Source of the DNA: Chlamydiales bacterium
GTDB taxonomy: Bacteria; Chlamydiota; Chlamydiia; Chlamydiales; JAAKFR01
DNA: 64,000 bases
Direction: 5' to 3'
NCBI GenBank assembly: GCA_022601635.1
Contig: JAJACG010000009.1
Coordinates: forward strand, 1-64,000
This document shows, piece by piece, positions 24,502-33,400 of this stretch (its first letter is position 1; each line of letters begins with the position of its first letter). The position numbers and the translations under genes were made by a program. Under the pieces are notes generated by a model, which worked only from the letters and a program-made list of their open reading frames with translations, had not been told where the DNA came from and searched no databases.

Positions 24502-25491
24502 TCAACGTGTGAGTGCGGTCAGGATTTTTCTTTTCCCTGAGAAGGGAGCTCTTCCATGCATGGCGATGACATTGTCTAGGATGACCATATCATTTTTCTG
24601 CCATGGGTAGGAGATGGTGCAGTCATCGAGTGTCCGCATCACTTTATAGAGGTCGGTTCGTTTGATTGCGCTCTTGTCGCCATAGGTGATTTCATGCATC
24701 ACGGTGTGCGGCCTAGCGTAGATCACTTTGGTGCCGATGTAGTTCCAAAATCCAACTAATTTGGGATTGTAGTCGTACAGGTGTGCTTGGTTAAACCAGA
24801 TGAGTTCGCCTGTGCTCTCATGTTTCATGAGAGCGGGTCTTTTTTGAACGATCTGCACCCACTGCTTGCGCCACTGGTATTCAAAGTCTTGTTCTTGACA
24901 CATCTTTTCAACAGCGCTTTTATCTTCAGTTTCGAATACTTCTGTCCATCGTTTGTGTGCTCGGGCAAATTTATTGATTAGATCGAGCAAAATATCATGC
25001 TTATAGTAGTTGGAAATGTAGCGCAGTCCTTTTTCTTCAAACTGTTTACGTATTGAGGGGTCCATTTTTTGAGCAATTTCTCTGGCGTCTCCTATGATCG
25101 TGGCGCCACCTGAGGCTGCTGCGGTATCGCAGTAGAAGTAGATATGTCTTGGGTAGTTTTTGATGAAGCTCATTTCGTTGTGGAGTGGAATTTTGAGTTT
25201 AGGTGGAGCTTCGGTTGAGGTGTAGACTTTGCCTTTGACTTTATCGCGTGGTGAGTCACCGCCGATGTAGTTGAGCTGTTTTCCGAGGTTGAGTGTTTCG
25301 ATGACTTTATTGAATCCAGTGGCGCCCTCGATTGGAAAACCTCGCAATAGGATGCCACCGAACTTGGTGATTTTGCTACTTAGGCTCTCTCGATTGTCTT
25401 CGATATATGTGAGTAGCTCATCGAAGGTCATTTTTTTTGTGGGTTGGATGACAAGTGGGAGCTGCTGTTTATTGAGGAAGGATTCTTTCAT
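24502..25491 (-). CDS. TauD/TfdA-family Fe(II)/2-oxoglutarate dioxygenase
   Basis: This 329-residue protein has the metal-binding HxE in PLHNEMSF (H104, E106), the FYCDTAAASGGATIIGD segment typical of the family, and the distal His with the 2-oxoglutarate Arg in AMHGRAPFSGKRK at the C-terminus (about 310-322). It most resembles SyrP-like hydroxylases rather than true taurine dioxygenases. The substrate is unknown. It ends an operon with SulP, inositol oxygenase and MFS genes, 47 bp after the last of these. Confidence 0.85.
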   Translation of the reverse strand: MKESFLNKQQLPLVIQPTKKMTFDELLTYIEDNRESLSSKITKFGGILLRGFPIEGATGFNKVIETLNLGKQLNYIGGDSPRDKVKGKVYTSTEAPPKLKIPLHNEMSFIKNYPRHIYFYCDTAAASGGATIIGDAREIAQKMDPSIRKQFEEKGLRYISNYYKHDILLDLINKFARAHKRWTEVFETEDKSAVEKMCQEQDFEYQWRKQWVQIVQKRPALMKHESTGELIWFNQAHLYDYNPKLVGFWNYIGTKVIYARPHTVMHEITYGDKSAIKRTDLYKVMRTLDDCTISYPWQKNDMVILDNVIAMHGRAPFSGKRKILTALTR

Positions 25492-25538
25492 TGTGTCTCT
25501 CCTTTTGAGAAGAAGATACTGACCTGGAGAAGAAAAGT

Positions 25539-26726
25539 CTATTTTCTTTTGATGGCGAGCATTGCTAGAGCGACGAAGCCCATGATACCGAGGACAGCTA
25601 TGGCGAGTTTGACGTAAGCGGCTGCGAGCAGTCCAACGATGAGTCCAGAGATGGCTTCGGTGAAGAAATTGAGAGATTGGTTGATCCCAAGTGTGCGTCC
25701 TTGCTCTTCATCACTGCTTTTCAATGATATGAGGGCAGAGCTGATGGGTAGTATGACGGCGACGGAGAAACCACCGATGAGTAGTAGTGGCCATAGGAAG
25801 TCTTCATGGTTGGGTAATATCATGAGGAGCATAGCGATTCCGAGCAGGGTTGCCATGAGCATGAGGATTTTGATGCTATGGAATCTTTTTGCTAGGTAGC
25901 CGATGAGGCATAGGTTGACGACTAAGAAGGGAATATCTGTCCATGCGATCATGAGTGAGAGTTTGCTGACGGCGACGCCGTAGTTGGCGACGATGTAGAT
26001 GGGAAACCCTTGTAGGAAGCCGAAGGCTGCCAGATAGAGCACAAAATTAACCCCAAACCAAAAGCGCAGCTTTTTCATGGTGAAGAGGTTTTTAATATTT
26101 GTAAGACCCTCGAGATAGGAAACGTGCGGCTGTTTTATTGCGGTCTCTTTGAATGCGATGAGGATCCAGAAGAAAGAGGATAGCAGCATTGCAGCGACGA
26201 TGAAAAATGGGAGGTGATATGAGGGTCCATTTCCGAAGTTCATGGTGGAGAGCCATCCACCGAGTATGGGTCCGATGACGTAGGAGCATGAGGATGCGAA
26301 GTAGATGTATCCGAACATTCTGTGTCTAGATTCACGGTTGGAGACATCGGCGACAGCGCTTTGGGCGATGGTGATGTTACCTTCGCTGAGTCCTGCGACG
26401 AAGAGGGAGATAATGAGTAGTACGATCCATTTGTAGATGAGGCAGAAGCCGATAAAGACGTAGACCAGAGTCGTGACGAGTAGAGAGTACATCATCAGAG
26501 GCTTGCGTCCAAATCGATCGGAGAGTGCGCCTAGAACTGGGGAGCTGAGGAATTGCCCGAAGGGGTACATGAAGATCAAAATTCCTAAGATTAGGATACG
26601 TGTGCTTTGATCGGCATCGATGTAGTTATGGTGTAGTAGAGCTGGCGCGAATATGGTGAGAAATAGTGAGTATCCAATATACCCAAGAAAAACAACGAAA
26701 TAGACTGGGAGGATGCGGTTGACCAT
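25539..26726 (-). CDS. MFS transporter (TetA-like 12-TM)
   Basis: This 395-residue carrier has 12 predicted membrane segments. Motif A appears as GALSDRFGRKPLM after helix 2, and GLSEGNITIAQSAVADVS lies in helix 4. It is of the same subgroup as the transporter at 63192, which has EGNIAIARA at the equivalent place. It starts 12 bp after the inositol oxygenase gene, so an inositol or sugar-acid substrate is possible. Drug or metabolite efflux cannot be ruled out. Confidence 0.9.
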   Translation of the reverse strand: MVNRILPVYFVVFLGYIGYSLFLTIFAPALLHHNYIDADQSTRILILGILIFMYPFGQFLSSPVLGALSDRFGRKPLMMYSLLVTTLVYVFIGFCLIYKWIVLLIISLFVAGLSEGNITIAQSAVADVSNRESRHRMFGYIYFASSCSYVIGPILGGWLSTMNFGNGPSYHLPFFIVAAMLLSSFFWILIAFKETAIKQPHVSYLEGLTNIKNLFTMKKLRFWFGVNFVLYLAAFGFLQGFPIYIVANYGVAVSKLSLMIAWTDIPFLVVNLCLIGYLAKRFHSIKILMLMATLLGIAMLLMILPNHEDFLWPLLLIGGFSVAVILPISSALISLKSSDEEQGRTLGINQSLNFFTEAISGLIVGLLAAAYVKLAIAVLGIMGFVALAMLAIKRK

Positions 26727-26738
26727 TCTTTCATTGTA

Positions 26739-27515
26739 TTACCATTGAATGGTTTTAGGGAAGAATTGGTTGATTAGTTCTTGATAGTAGGGTTTTAGTT
26801 TTTCAACATCAACTTCGTTTTCACTTTTTGAGTAGAGGTCATATTGATTAAAGAGTTTGACCCAGGGCATGAGTTCTTGATCTTCTTCATTCATGAGATA
26901 TCGGTAGTCATTTTCTTTATGTGCTGGGTAGAAGGAGTGGTATCGAATGATGTATGCGGCTTGTTTGGGTAGGTATGGTTTGACTACGTGGTAGAGGTAT
27001 TCGTCATGTCCCCATGACATGTGGACCATATCCAGGCCGCATTTTTCCTGATAGATGCCTAGTTTCTGTGAATAGAGGGGGTGATTCCAGTCGGGATTGT
27101 GTGAGAAAAAGTTGTGAAAGATGATGCTTTTTTGGAAGGCGCATCCGACGGGAAAGGTATCTCCGACGACGGCCCATTGAGGTTCATTCCATGTTGTGAG
27201 GATTTTTCCGAGATCGTGTATGAATCCGGTGAGGATGAGCCATGGTGGGTGTCCATCGCGTCTGAGAGCTTCAGCAGTTTGGTAGGCGTGGTGAGATTGT
27301 GGAAGGTTTATATCGGGATCGCTGGAATCGATGATGCTATCGAGGGTTTCGATTGCATCCCAGATGCTCATTTGGGTTTTTCTGAGGGGTAGATAGTGAT
27401 TCTTTTTTTCCAGGACAAACTGAAGGGTTTGGTTTTGGTGGTTTTCTAGGTAGAACTGAGTTGTGGGGTCATCATATTGTCGAAAGAGTGTGGCGAGTAG
27501 AATGAGTGCTATCAC
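26739..27515 (-). CDS. Myo-inositol oxygenase (MIOX)
   Basis: This 258-residue protein is a close match to the mostly eukaryotic MIOX family, which cleaves myo-inositol with O2 to D-glucuronate using a di-iron centre. All six iron ligands are present: H76, H100 and D101 (HDLGK), H170 (SWGHDEY), H193 (RYHSFYPAH) and D226 (NQYDLYSK). PQWAVVGDTFPVGC at 112-125 is almost as in animals. The first ten residues are unusually hydrophobic (MIALILLATL), with no later start before residue 49. Host-derived origin is plausible. It sits between SulP and MFS genes in one operon. Confidence 0.93.
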   Translation of the reverse strand: MIALILLATLFRQYDDPTTQFYLENHQNQTLQFVLEKKNHYLPLRKTQMSIWDAIETLDSIIDSSDPDINLPQSHHAYQTAEALRRDGHPPWLILTGFIHDLGKILTTWNEPQWAVVGDTFPVGCAFQKSIIFHNFFSHNPDWNHPLYSQKLGIYQEKCGLDMVHMSWGHDEYLYHVVKPYLPKQAAYIIRYHSFYPAHKENDYRYLMNEEDQELMPWVKLFNQYDLYSKSENEVDVEKLKPYYQELINQFFPKTIQW

Positions 27516-27535
27516 GCGCTCATATTAACAAATTC

Positions 27536-28990
27536 TTAATTTACCAAAACATTTTTTTCTACTGTTGCGCTGGCTTTTTGTAGGATTGTTCTGCAATTGG
27601 GGCTGAGGTTTTTGAGGTAAACCTGTTTTTGGAGTTTTTGATATTTAGCCATTGTGGATTGAATGGCTTCGATGGCTGAGTGATCACAGATTTGGGAATT
27701 TCGGAAGTCGAGGTGGACGACTGGGGGGTCATTTTTGATATCGAGCAGTTCTTGAAAAGTTTTGATTGAGCCGAAGAAGAGTGGTCCATTGAAGCTATAG
27801 AGTTTTTGATTATTTTGGGTGGAGATATCGGCTTTGATGTGTTGAGATTTTTTCCATGCGAAGACGAGTGCAGAGGTGATGACACCGAGGGCTACGCCGG
27901 TTGCTAGGTCGGTAAAGACGGTTATGGTGGAGACGAGGATAAGGACGAAGGCGTCGGATTTGGGGATTTTACGGAGGATTCGGAGGCTAGACCATTCGAA
28001 GGTGCTGATGACGACCATCATCATGACGCCTGTGAGGGCGGCGATGGGGATTTGTTCGATGAGTTTAGAGCTTACTACGATGAAGAATAGGAGGAAGAGA
28101 GCGGCTGCGATTGAGGAGAGTCTTTTTCTTCCGCCGGATTTGACGTTGATCATACTCTGTCCGATCATAGCGCATCCGCCCATGCCCCCGAAGAGGCCGG
28201 TTATGATATTGGCGAGTCCTTGGGCTGCGCATTCTTTATTCATTTTGCCGCGTGTTTCGGTTATTTCGTCGATTAATTGCAGTGTCATGAGTGATTCGAT
28301 GAGTCCTACGGCGGCTAGTGTGAGTGAGTAGGGCAGGATAATTTTTAGGGTTTCTAGGTTGAGGGGAATGATTGGGAGGTGTGGTGTGGGGAGGCCGCCT
28401 TTGATGGAGGCGAGGTCTAGGACGGATTTTGTATCGATGTGGAGTAGTTTTACGATTAGTGTGACTGTGATGATGGCGGCGAGTGATGAGGGGATAGCTT
28501 TGGTGATTTTTGGGAGTATGTAGATGATGGCCATAGTGAGTATGACGAGTGTGAGCATGGTGATGAGCTCAGTGCCATGCATCCACTGTCCGTCGACTTT
28601 GAAGTGTGCCATTTGAGCTAGGAAGATAACGATGGCGAGTCCATTTACGAATCCGAGCATGACGGGGTATGGAACGACTCTTGCGAATTTTCCGAGTTTT
28701 AGTAGTCCTGCAAGGATTTGGATGATGCCCATGAGTATGACGGCAGCGAAGAGGTATTCGACGCCGTGTGTGGCGACGAGGGAGACCATGACGACGGCGA
28801 GAGCGCCTGTTGCGCCGGAGATCATCCCTGGTCTTCCGCCGAATATGCCTGTGATGAGACATACGAAGAATGCGGCGTAGAGTCCGACGAGTGGAGAGAC
28901 GCCTGCAATGAATGCGAAGGCAACAGCTTCAGGGACGAGGGCAAGCGCTACGGTGAGTCCGGAAAGTAAGTCATTCTTGGATCTAAACAT
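27536..28990 (-). CDS. SulP-family anion transporter with STAS domain
   Basis: This 484-residue protein has 10-12 membrane segments from SGLTVALALVPEAVAFAF onward, with the GRPGMISGATGALAVV segment typical of SulP, and a C-terminal STAS domain from about residue 400 (VVHLDFRNSQICDHSAIEA). Family members carry sulfate, bicarbonate or dicarboxylates, and the substrate here is unknown. It heads the operon with inositol oxygenase 20 bp downstream. Confidence 0.92.
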   Translation of the reverse strand: MFRSKNDLLSGLTVALALVPEAVAFAFIAGVSPLVGLYAAFFVCLITGIFGGRPGMISGATGALAVVMVSLVATHGVEYLFAAVILMGIIQILAGLLKLGKFARVVPYPVMLGFVNGLAIVIFLAQMAHFKVDGQWMHGTELITMLTLVILTMAIIYILPKITKAIPSSLAAIITVTLIVKLLHIDTKSVLDLASIKGGLPTPHLPIIPLNLETLKIILPYSLTLAAVGLIESLMTLQLIDEITETRGKMNKECAAQGLANIITGLFGGMGGCAMIGQSMINVKSGGRKRLSSIAAALFLLFFIVVSSKLIEQIPIAALTGVMMMVVISTFEWSSLRILRKIPKSDAFVLILVSTITVFTDLATGVALGVITSALVFAWKKSQHIKADISTQNNQKLYSFNGPLFFGSIKTFQELLDIKNDPPVVHLDFRNSQICDHSAIEAIQSTMAKYQKLQKQVYLKNLSPNCRTILQKASATVEKNVLVN

Positions 28991-28999
28991 AGGCAGAAC

Positions 29000-29028
29000 A
29001 TACTAGTAGATTTTAGATTAATTAACAA
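29000..29028 (-). promoter_or_regulatory. SulP-MIOX operon promoter, near-leaderless
   Basis: TTGTTA (29023-29028), a 17-nt spacer and TAGTAT (29000-29005) on the minus strand end 9 nt before the ATG at 28990. No Shine-Dalgarno is seen. Confidence 0.5.
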
Positions 29029-29040
29029 GTGGGAATTGGT

Positions 29041-29110
29041 GGCTCTCGTGATTGCTTTGCAATCAGTGGCACTGTGTGCCACAAGGCGGCTGTGCCGCCT
29101 TACGAGAGCC
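29041..29110. repeat. Cloverleaf-forming element, copy 1
   Basis: These 70 bp fold completely. The outer 9-bp stem is 29041-29049/29102-29110. It encloses three perfect hairpins: 29050-29064 (6 bp), 29066-29082 (7 bp) and 29083-29101 (8 bp). One base at 29065 and the three 3-nt loops are the only unpaired positions. The minus-strand stop codon of the lipoprotein gene lies between hairpins 1 and 2. A second copy lies at 29845-29916. It is not a tRNA. Confidence 0.85.
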
Positions 29111-29614
29111 CTGTAGAATCTCTACTGCTTCCTCATACGTCTCTTCATGCACTACTCCATCTCCATCGTCAGAATTTGATAGATCTATCAAAAAGTAGCG
29201 AACTGTTCCGTGATAGAGTGAAACGGCAGTGATAAAATCTTGACCTTTGTGCTTCGGATCAGAGCCATGAATGGCAAGATCGAACCTCATTTCAATTGGT
29301 TCACTTGAAGCAAAGCAATTTCTATAGACTGGGTTGGTATTAATCATTTCAACGAGCTGATCTGACATGCGAATAATTTGCTCTCTTCCCTTTTCTACAG
29401 TCAAGACTTCATAGGTTTCAAAGGAAGCCTTAAGCACTCGAATATTATCTTTTCCGGCTCCTCCGCCAGTAACCACCACCGAGAAGTGCTCAGCTTGTTG
29501 TTCATCGGTAAATTGAGAAAGGATATCGTCTAAATGATCAGAACAAGTCTTAGGTTGGTGCTTTGCACATCCTGCTAGTAAAATCAGAAATAATAGTGTT
29601 GCTCTTGCTATCAT
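29063..29614 (-). CDS. Lipoprotein, RHS-associated, paralog 2
   Basis: This 183-residue protein has a lipobox LLAGC at about residues 12-16, so it should be a lipoprotein. It shares with the 29781-30422 product a VxTGGGA block, SFETYEVLTV, a QDFITAVSLxHGxxRY segment and TYEEAVEIL-GSRK near the end. No known domain is recognised. Its ATG overlaps the stop of an RHS tip remnant (ATGA), the same arrangement as paralog 1 and the full RHS gene. A role as immunity or accessory protein of the RHS tip is inferred from this position only. The C-terminus is formed by the cloverleaf element. Confidence 0.75.
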   Translation of the reverse strand: MIARATLLFLILLAGCAKHQPKTCSDHLDDILSQFTDEQQAEHFSVVVTGGGAGKDNIRVLKASFETYEVLTVEKGREQIIRMSDQLVEMINTNPVYRNCFASSEPIEMRFDLAIHGSDPKHKGQDFITAVSLYHGTVRYFLIDLSNSDDGDGVVHEETYEEAVEILQGSRKAAQPPCGTQCH

Positions 29615-29772
29615 TTTAAACCATCGATCCTATAGTTATACATACTTGTAATCAATTCACTCTGGTACGTAGGGCTCGTAATCGAGTGATCAAAACCTCG
29701 CACCGATGGATGGGAATCCAACACCGTTACCGAACCCCTATTCTCCCAAAGACCCGCTCCTCCTATCAACAT
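29611..29772 (-). pseudogene. Displaced RHS C-terminal tip remnant
   Basis: The minus-strand frame 29772 to 29611 encodes about 53 residues matching the last part of the RHS protein (WENRGSVTVLDSHPSVRG, then FDHSITSPT). Positions 29672-29767 equal 30480-30575 at 95 of 96 bases. The final 18 codons differ from the RHS end but keep its length. The rest of the tip and the RHS core are missing. It is read as an orphan tip left after duplication or replacement. Confidence 0.85.
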
Positions 29773-29780
29773 AGTGAATC

Positions 29781-30422
29781 TCAATTCACTCCATTGTTCA
29801 AATAGTCAAACATAGCATCTTCAAGCGCTGAATGAAGTGTTACAGGGCTCTCGAGCTCGCATTGCGAGCGGTGGCACTGTGTGCCACAAGGCGGCGTAGC
29901 CTCCTTACGAGAGCCCCGTAGAATCTCTACTGCTTCCTCATACGTCTCAAAATGTACATTTTCAGCTGGTTGCACTTCTTTAGATAGATCCAACCTTGAA
30001 TACCGAATCCTTCCATGTGAGAGTGAGACCCCTGTAATGTAATCTTGATTCTTATCACAGGGATCAGGTCCGAATATCGATAGGCGATATCTATCGACTA
30101 GAGCATGCGGATCTGTAAAGCACTCTAGAAATGCTTGATTTGATCGTATGATATCAGTCAAGCTTTCGACTAGCTTGACTATCTTTGCTCTTGCGGTGTC
30201 GACGGTTAGTACATCATAGGTATCAAATGAGACTGTTACCAGGTATATTTCTTCTTCCGAAGCACCACCTCCTGTGCCAACCGCAAACAGATCATTGTCT
30301 CGCTCTTTTTTTACAAGGAGATCAACTATCTGATCTAATCGAGTATAGGGATTATCAGGCTTTTCTTTTTGCTGACACGATGCCATACAAAAAAGTATCA
30401 GTATTCCGATAATGAATCTCAT
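29781..30422 (-). CDS. Lipoprotein, RHS-associated, paralog 1
   Basis: This 213-residue protein has a lipobox MASC at about residues 13-16. It is paralogous to the 29063-29614 product. The ATG overlaps the RHS stop by 4 bp (ATGA), so it is translated directly after the RHS protein, as immunity proteins often are. It is 30 residues longer than paralog 2 because the cloverleaf copy here lacks the stop. Its tail, ALEDAMFDYLNNGVN, resembles the RHS C-terminus (RLEDDMFDYLSRGIK), apparently a third captured tip end. Function is inferred from position only. Confidence 0.75.
   Translation of the reverse strand: MRFIIGILILFCMASCQQKEKPDNPYTRLDQIVDLLVKKERDNDLFAVGTGGGASEEEIYLVTVSFDTYDVLTVDTARAKIVKLVESLTDIIRSNQAFLECFTDPHALVDRYRLSIFGPDPCDKNQDYITGVSLSHGRIRYSRLDLSKEVQPAENVHFETYEEAVEILRGSRKEATPPCGTQCHRSQCELESPVTLHSALEDAMFDYLNNGVN
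29845..29916. repeat. Cloverleaf-forming element, copy 2
   Basis: This copy has the same architecture as copy 1. The outer stem is 29845-29853/29908-29916, with hairpins 29855-29869, 29871-29887 and 29888-29906 (one mismatch). In hairpin 1 two base pairs differ from copy 1 and both are compensated (GATTGC/GCAATC to GCTCGC/GCGAGC). Hairpin 2 is identical. Confidence 0.8.
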
Positions 30423-33400
30423 TTTATGCCTCTGCTCAAGTAGTCAAACATATCATCTTCAAGTCGCTTTTCAAAAGTGGGGCTCGTAATCGAGTGGTCA
30501 AAACCTCGCACCGATGGATGGGAATCCAACACCGTTACCGAACCCCTATTCTCCCAAAGACCCGCTCCTCCTATCCAAGGTATCGGATCGCGATGCGGTT
30601 TGGCCACATAATTTGTTGCACTATGACACAAATTTCTCGTAATTGGCGTCGCAGGTGCAAAAGCCGCTGTTGTAATACGATTGCGTAAATCATCAGGCAA
30701 TCTCTGCAAGGCCGCCTTGCCCTGCATCGCACCCTCACTATGTGGAATATACATCAACGTCGATCCCGCACTGCTCAGCAAACCCTCCATCGCCCCCTTC
30801 GCAACTCCCACCTGACTAAACTCACGACCCCCAACCCTCTCCAATACTACCCGTGCAAAATCACGCAGCCCACTCGACTTGTTCTCAATCATATGCACAT
30901 TGTAACCACCACTTAAACGCGATAAATGCAATGCATTCTGAGTGCGAACAGCATCACTATTCCTCATCCCATTATGATAGAGAAAACTACGACCCGGTGG
31001 CATCTCTTTCACTGGATAACCCATACTCCTCAAATCAGTCACTCCTCCCACTTGTGGATTCACCCAACTCTCAGGCACCCTCGACATCAACTGCTTAGTC
31101 ATATACCCAGCCGGCGTATAACCCCACATGCGACTCAATAAGCTCTGGTCCGCTAAACCATACAGATCAATATGATGCGGATTTCCATGCACATAACCAT
31201 ATCTGTTCGGGCCATCATGATACCCCTCAGGATCAGGCGTCAACCAACGACCCAACTCCGGAATATAATAACGCCTCCCAAAATAGATCAAACCCGTCTC
31301 AGGATCACTCCTCTTGGAACAAAAACGCCAAGATCCATCTGTATCCCCTACACCAAATGCATCATAATCAAAACTTTGTCTCTTTTTGGAGTTAAGAAGA
31401 GTACGCACAGAGCCGCGATGATCATGCAGCGGAACAAATACCTTGTCCCCCCTCTCTATCAGCACCGCTGCCCCAATCTCAGCACCCAATCCCTCACCCA
31501 AAATGCGCAATTCATTTATCACAAGCTCATTATGAATGCAGTAGTCATGTTTCTTCGGTGTAAACCGACCAATCTCATTCTGACCATCCCACAAGAAATA
31601 ACTCTTAGCCCCCTTCACATTCTTCCACAAACGACGATGAAAATTGTCATAGCCATACTGCGCAGAGGGAACCCCCACTAATCTATTCTGCGAATCATAA
31701 ACAAATCCGTGAAGCAGCATGTTCCCATTTGCATCATACTCATAAGAAGAGAGCTGCCCCAACTCATCCACCTCATAATCCGCACTCAACCTGTTCGATA
31801 ATGAATCATGACAGTAATGCTTTTTATCCTCCTCAATCAACTGATCCAAGCTATCATACCGATACCGACGACTATTCTCAGAAAGTACGTTGCCACTTGC
31901 ATCATAACTATATCTCAAATCTAGCGAAGGGGCCGAAATATGGAGCGGCCTGCCCAATGCATCGCGCTCAATCTCTAAACGGCCAAAACCATGCATCAGA
32001 TGACAGCCCGTTATCAATCCATCCTCAGCACGCTCATATATATGCTTCTGACCATTGCGCGTTACCGACTTCAAATAAGCCCCCATATAAGTATAGGTAA
32101 CCTCACTCTTGTCCGGTAAAATTAACTTTGTGCGCTGACCATCACTATTATATGACGATCTAAAACAGGCACCATTGCCCAAACACTCCTCAACCATCTC
32201 ACCATGCACATTAAAGCTGCGCTTCGTCTTCATACCCAAGCAGCGATCCTCCACCAGAGTCATATTGTCCGCAGCATCATAGCTGTAGTTATAGTCAAAA
32301 TCAGCGCCGCGGTAACGTGATACCCGACCAAATTCATCATATTCATAGTGGTGAAGATCCCCTGAGGGTAACTCCACTCTTTGTAAACGGCCCATTTTGT
32401 CATATGACCTAGATGTTCTACGCCTGCCAGCCTCAAGCAACCACTCCACTCGATCGCCTGGACCATAGCCATACTCATGACAGACAGCGCCGCGAGATCT
32501 ACCATTCACATAGATCGAATCCTCACGCCTCACACAGTTACCCCTTCCATCATACGCCTTCTTTGTCATGGAACATTTGCGCCCAGATGGATCGGTCTTA
32601 TAAATCAAAGAGACTCTATCGCAGCTGTCATACTCCATATGCGTCGTCACACCAGAGGGAAGCCTCTTTGCCACAAGCAAGCCATTGCGATAGCTACTCT
32701 CAGTGCACTGACCCAACTGGTCCACCTCCATAATCAACTGCCCCTGACCATTGTAAAAACGCTCAAAAATCCCCCTCGAACTCTCCTCCCATATCAAACG
32801 CCCACACTCATCAAATCGATAGCTCACCTCATTCCAAGCTCGATCATGCGCCACCCTCTTCTTTCTCACGACTCGATCTAAATTGTCATACTCAAAAACA
32901 TAGACAGAGTCCCCAGCAACCCTGTGCGAAAGACGACCACGCGCATCATAGTAGAAAAAGGCGCGCCTCCCCCCCTTAGTTTCCTCAACTTTCTGCCCCA
33001 AGATGTTATAAACATAACTGCTCTTTATACCACTAAACTCCTCCTCCTCAATCAAGAGAGGACCCTCATAAACAGCATGATAGCGCCGATCACCCTGACT
33101 CTTGGAAATCAGCTGGTCACAAATATTGTAACTGTAAGTTGTCTCCATACCATGACGATCCGTTGAGGAAATCAAACGACCATACTCATCATATACAAAG
33201 CTTTCACATCCACCATCTGGATGCTTTACCTCAACTGGTAATGAACGCTCATTATACTCTGTAGAAGTAACAAACCCATTGCGATCACGACGCTTCACTA
33301 CATTGCCCAATGGATCATATTCTAAACTCTCAAACGTACCATCAGCGTAGTCAGTCCGAAATAGACGCCCCGAAGCGTCATAGCTATACAACTCCTTATA

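Noticed and set aside
24502-25491. Phosphonate-linked role for the TauD-like gene
   Set aside because: It is 6 kb from the PEP mutase operon, in a different operon, so I do not count it as part of that locus.
29041-29110. A tRNA or tmRNA gene
   Set aside because: The fold is a cloverleaf but lacks the tRNA-invariant bases, has 3-nt loops and no anticodon loop of 7 nt.
29041-29110. A rho-independent terminator
   Set aside because: No T-run follows on either strand and the hairpins are not arranged like a terminator.
31172-33166. Several open frames of 80-169 codons on the plus strand
   Set aside because: They are antisense to the RHS YD-repeat region. Their His/Thr/Pro-rich composition is what the complement of the repeats gives.
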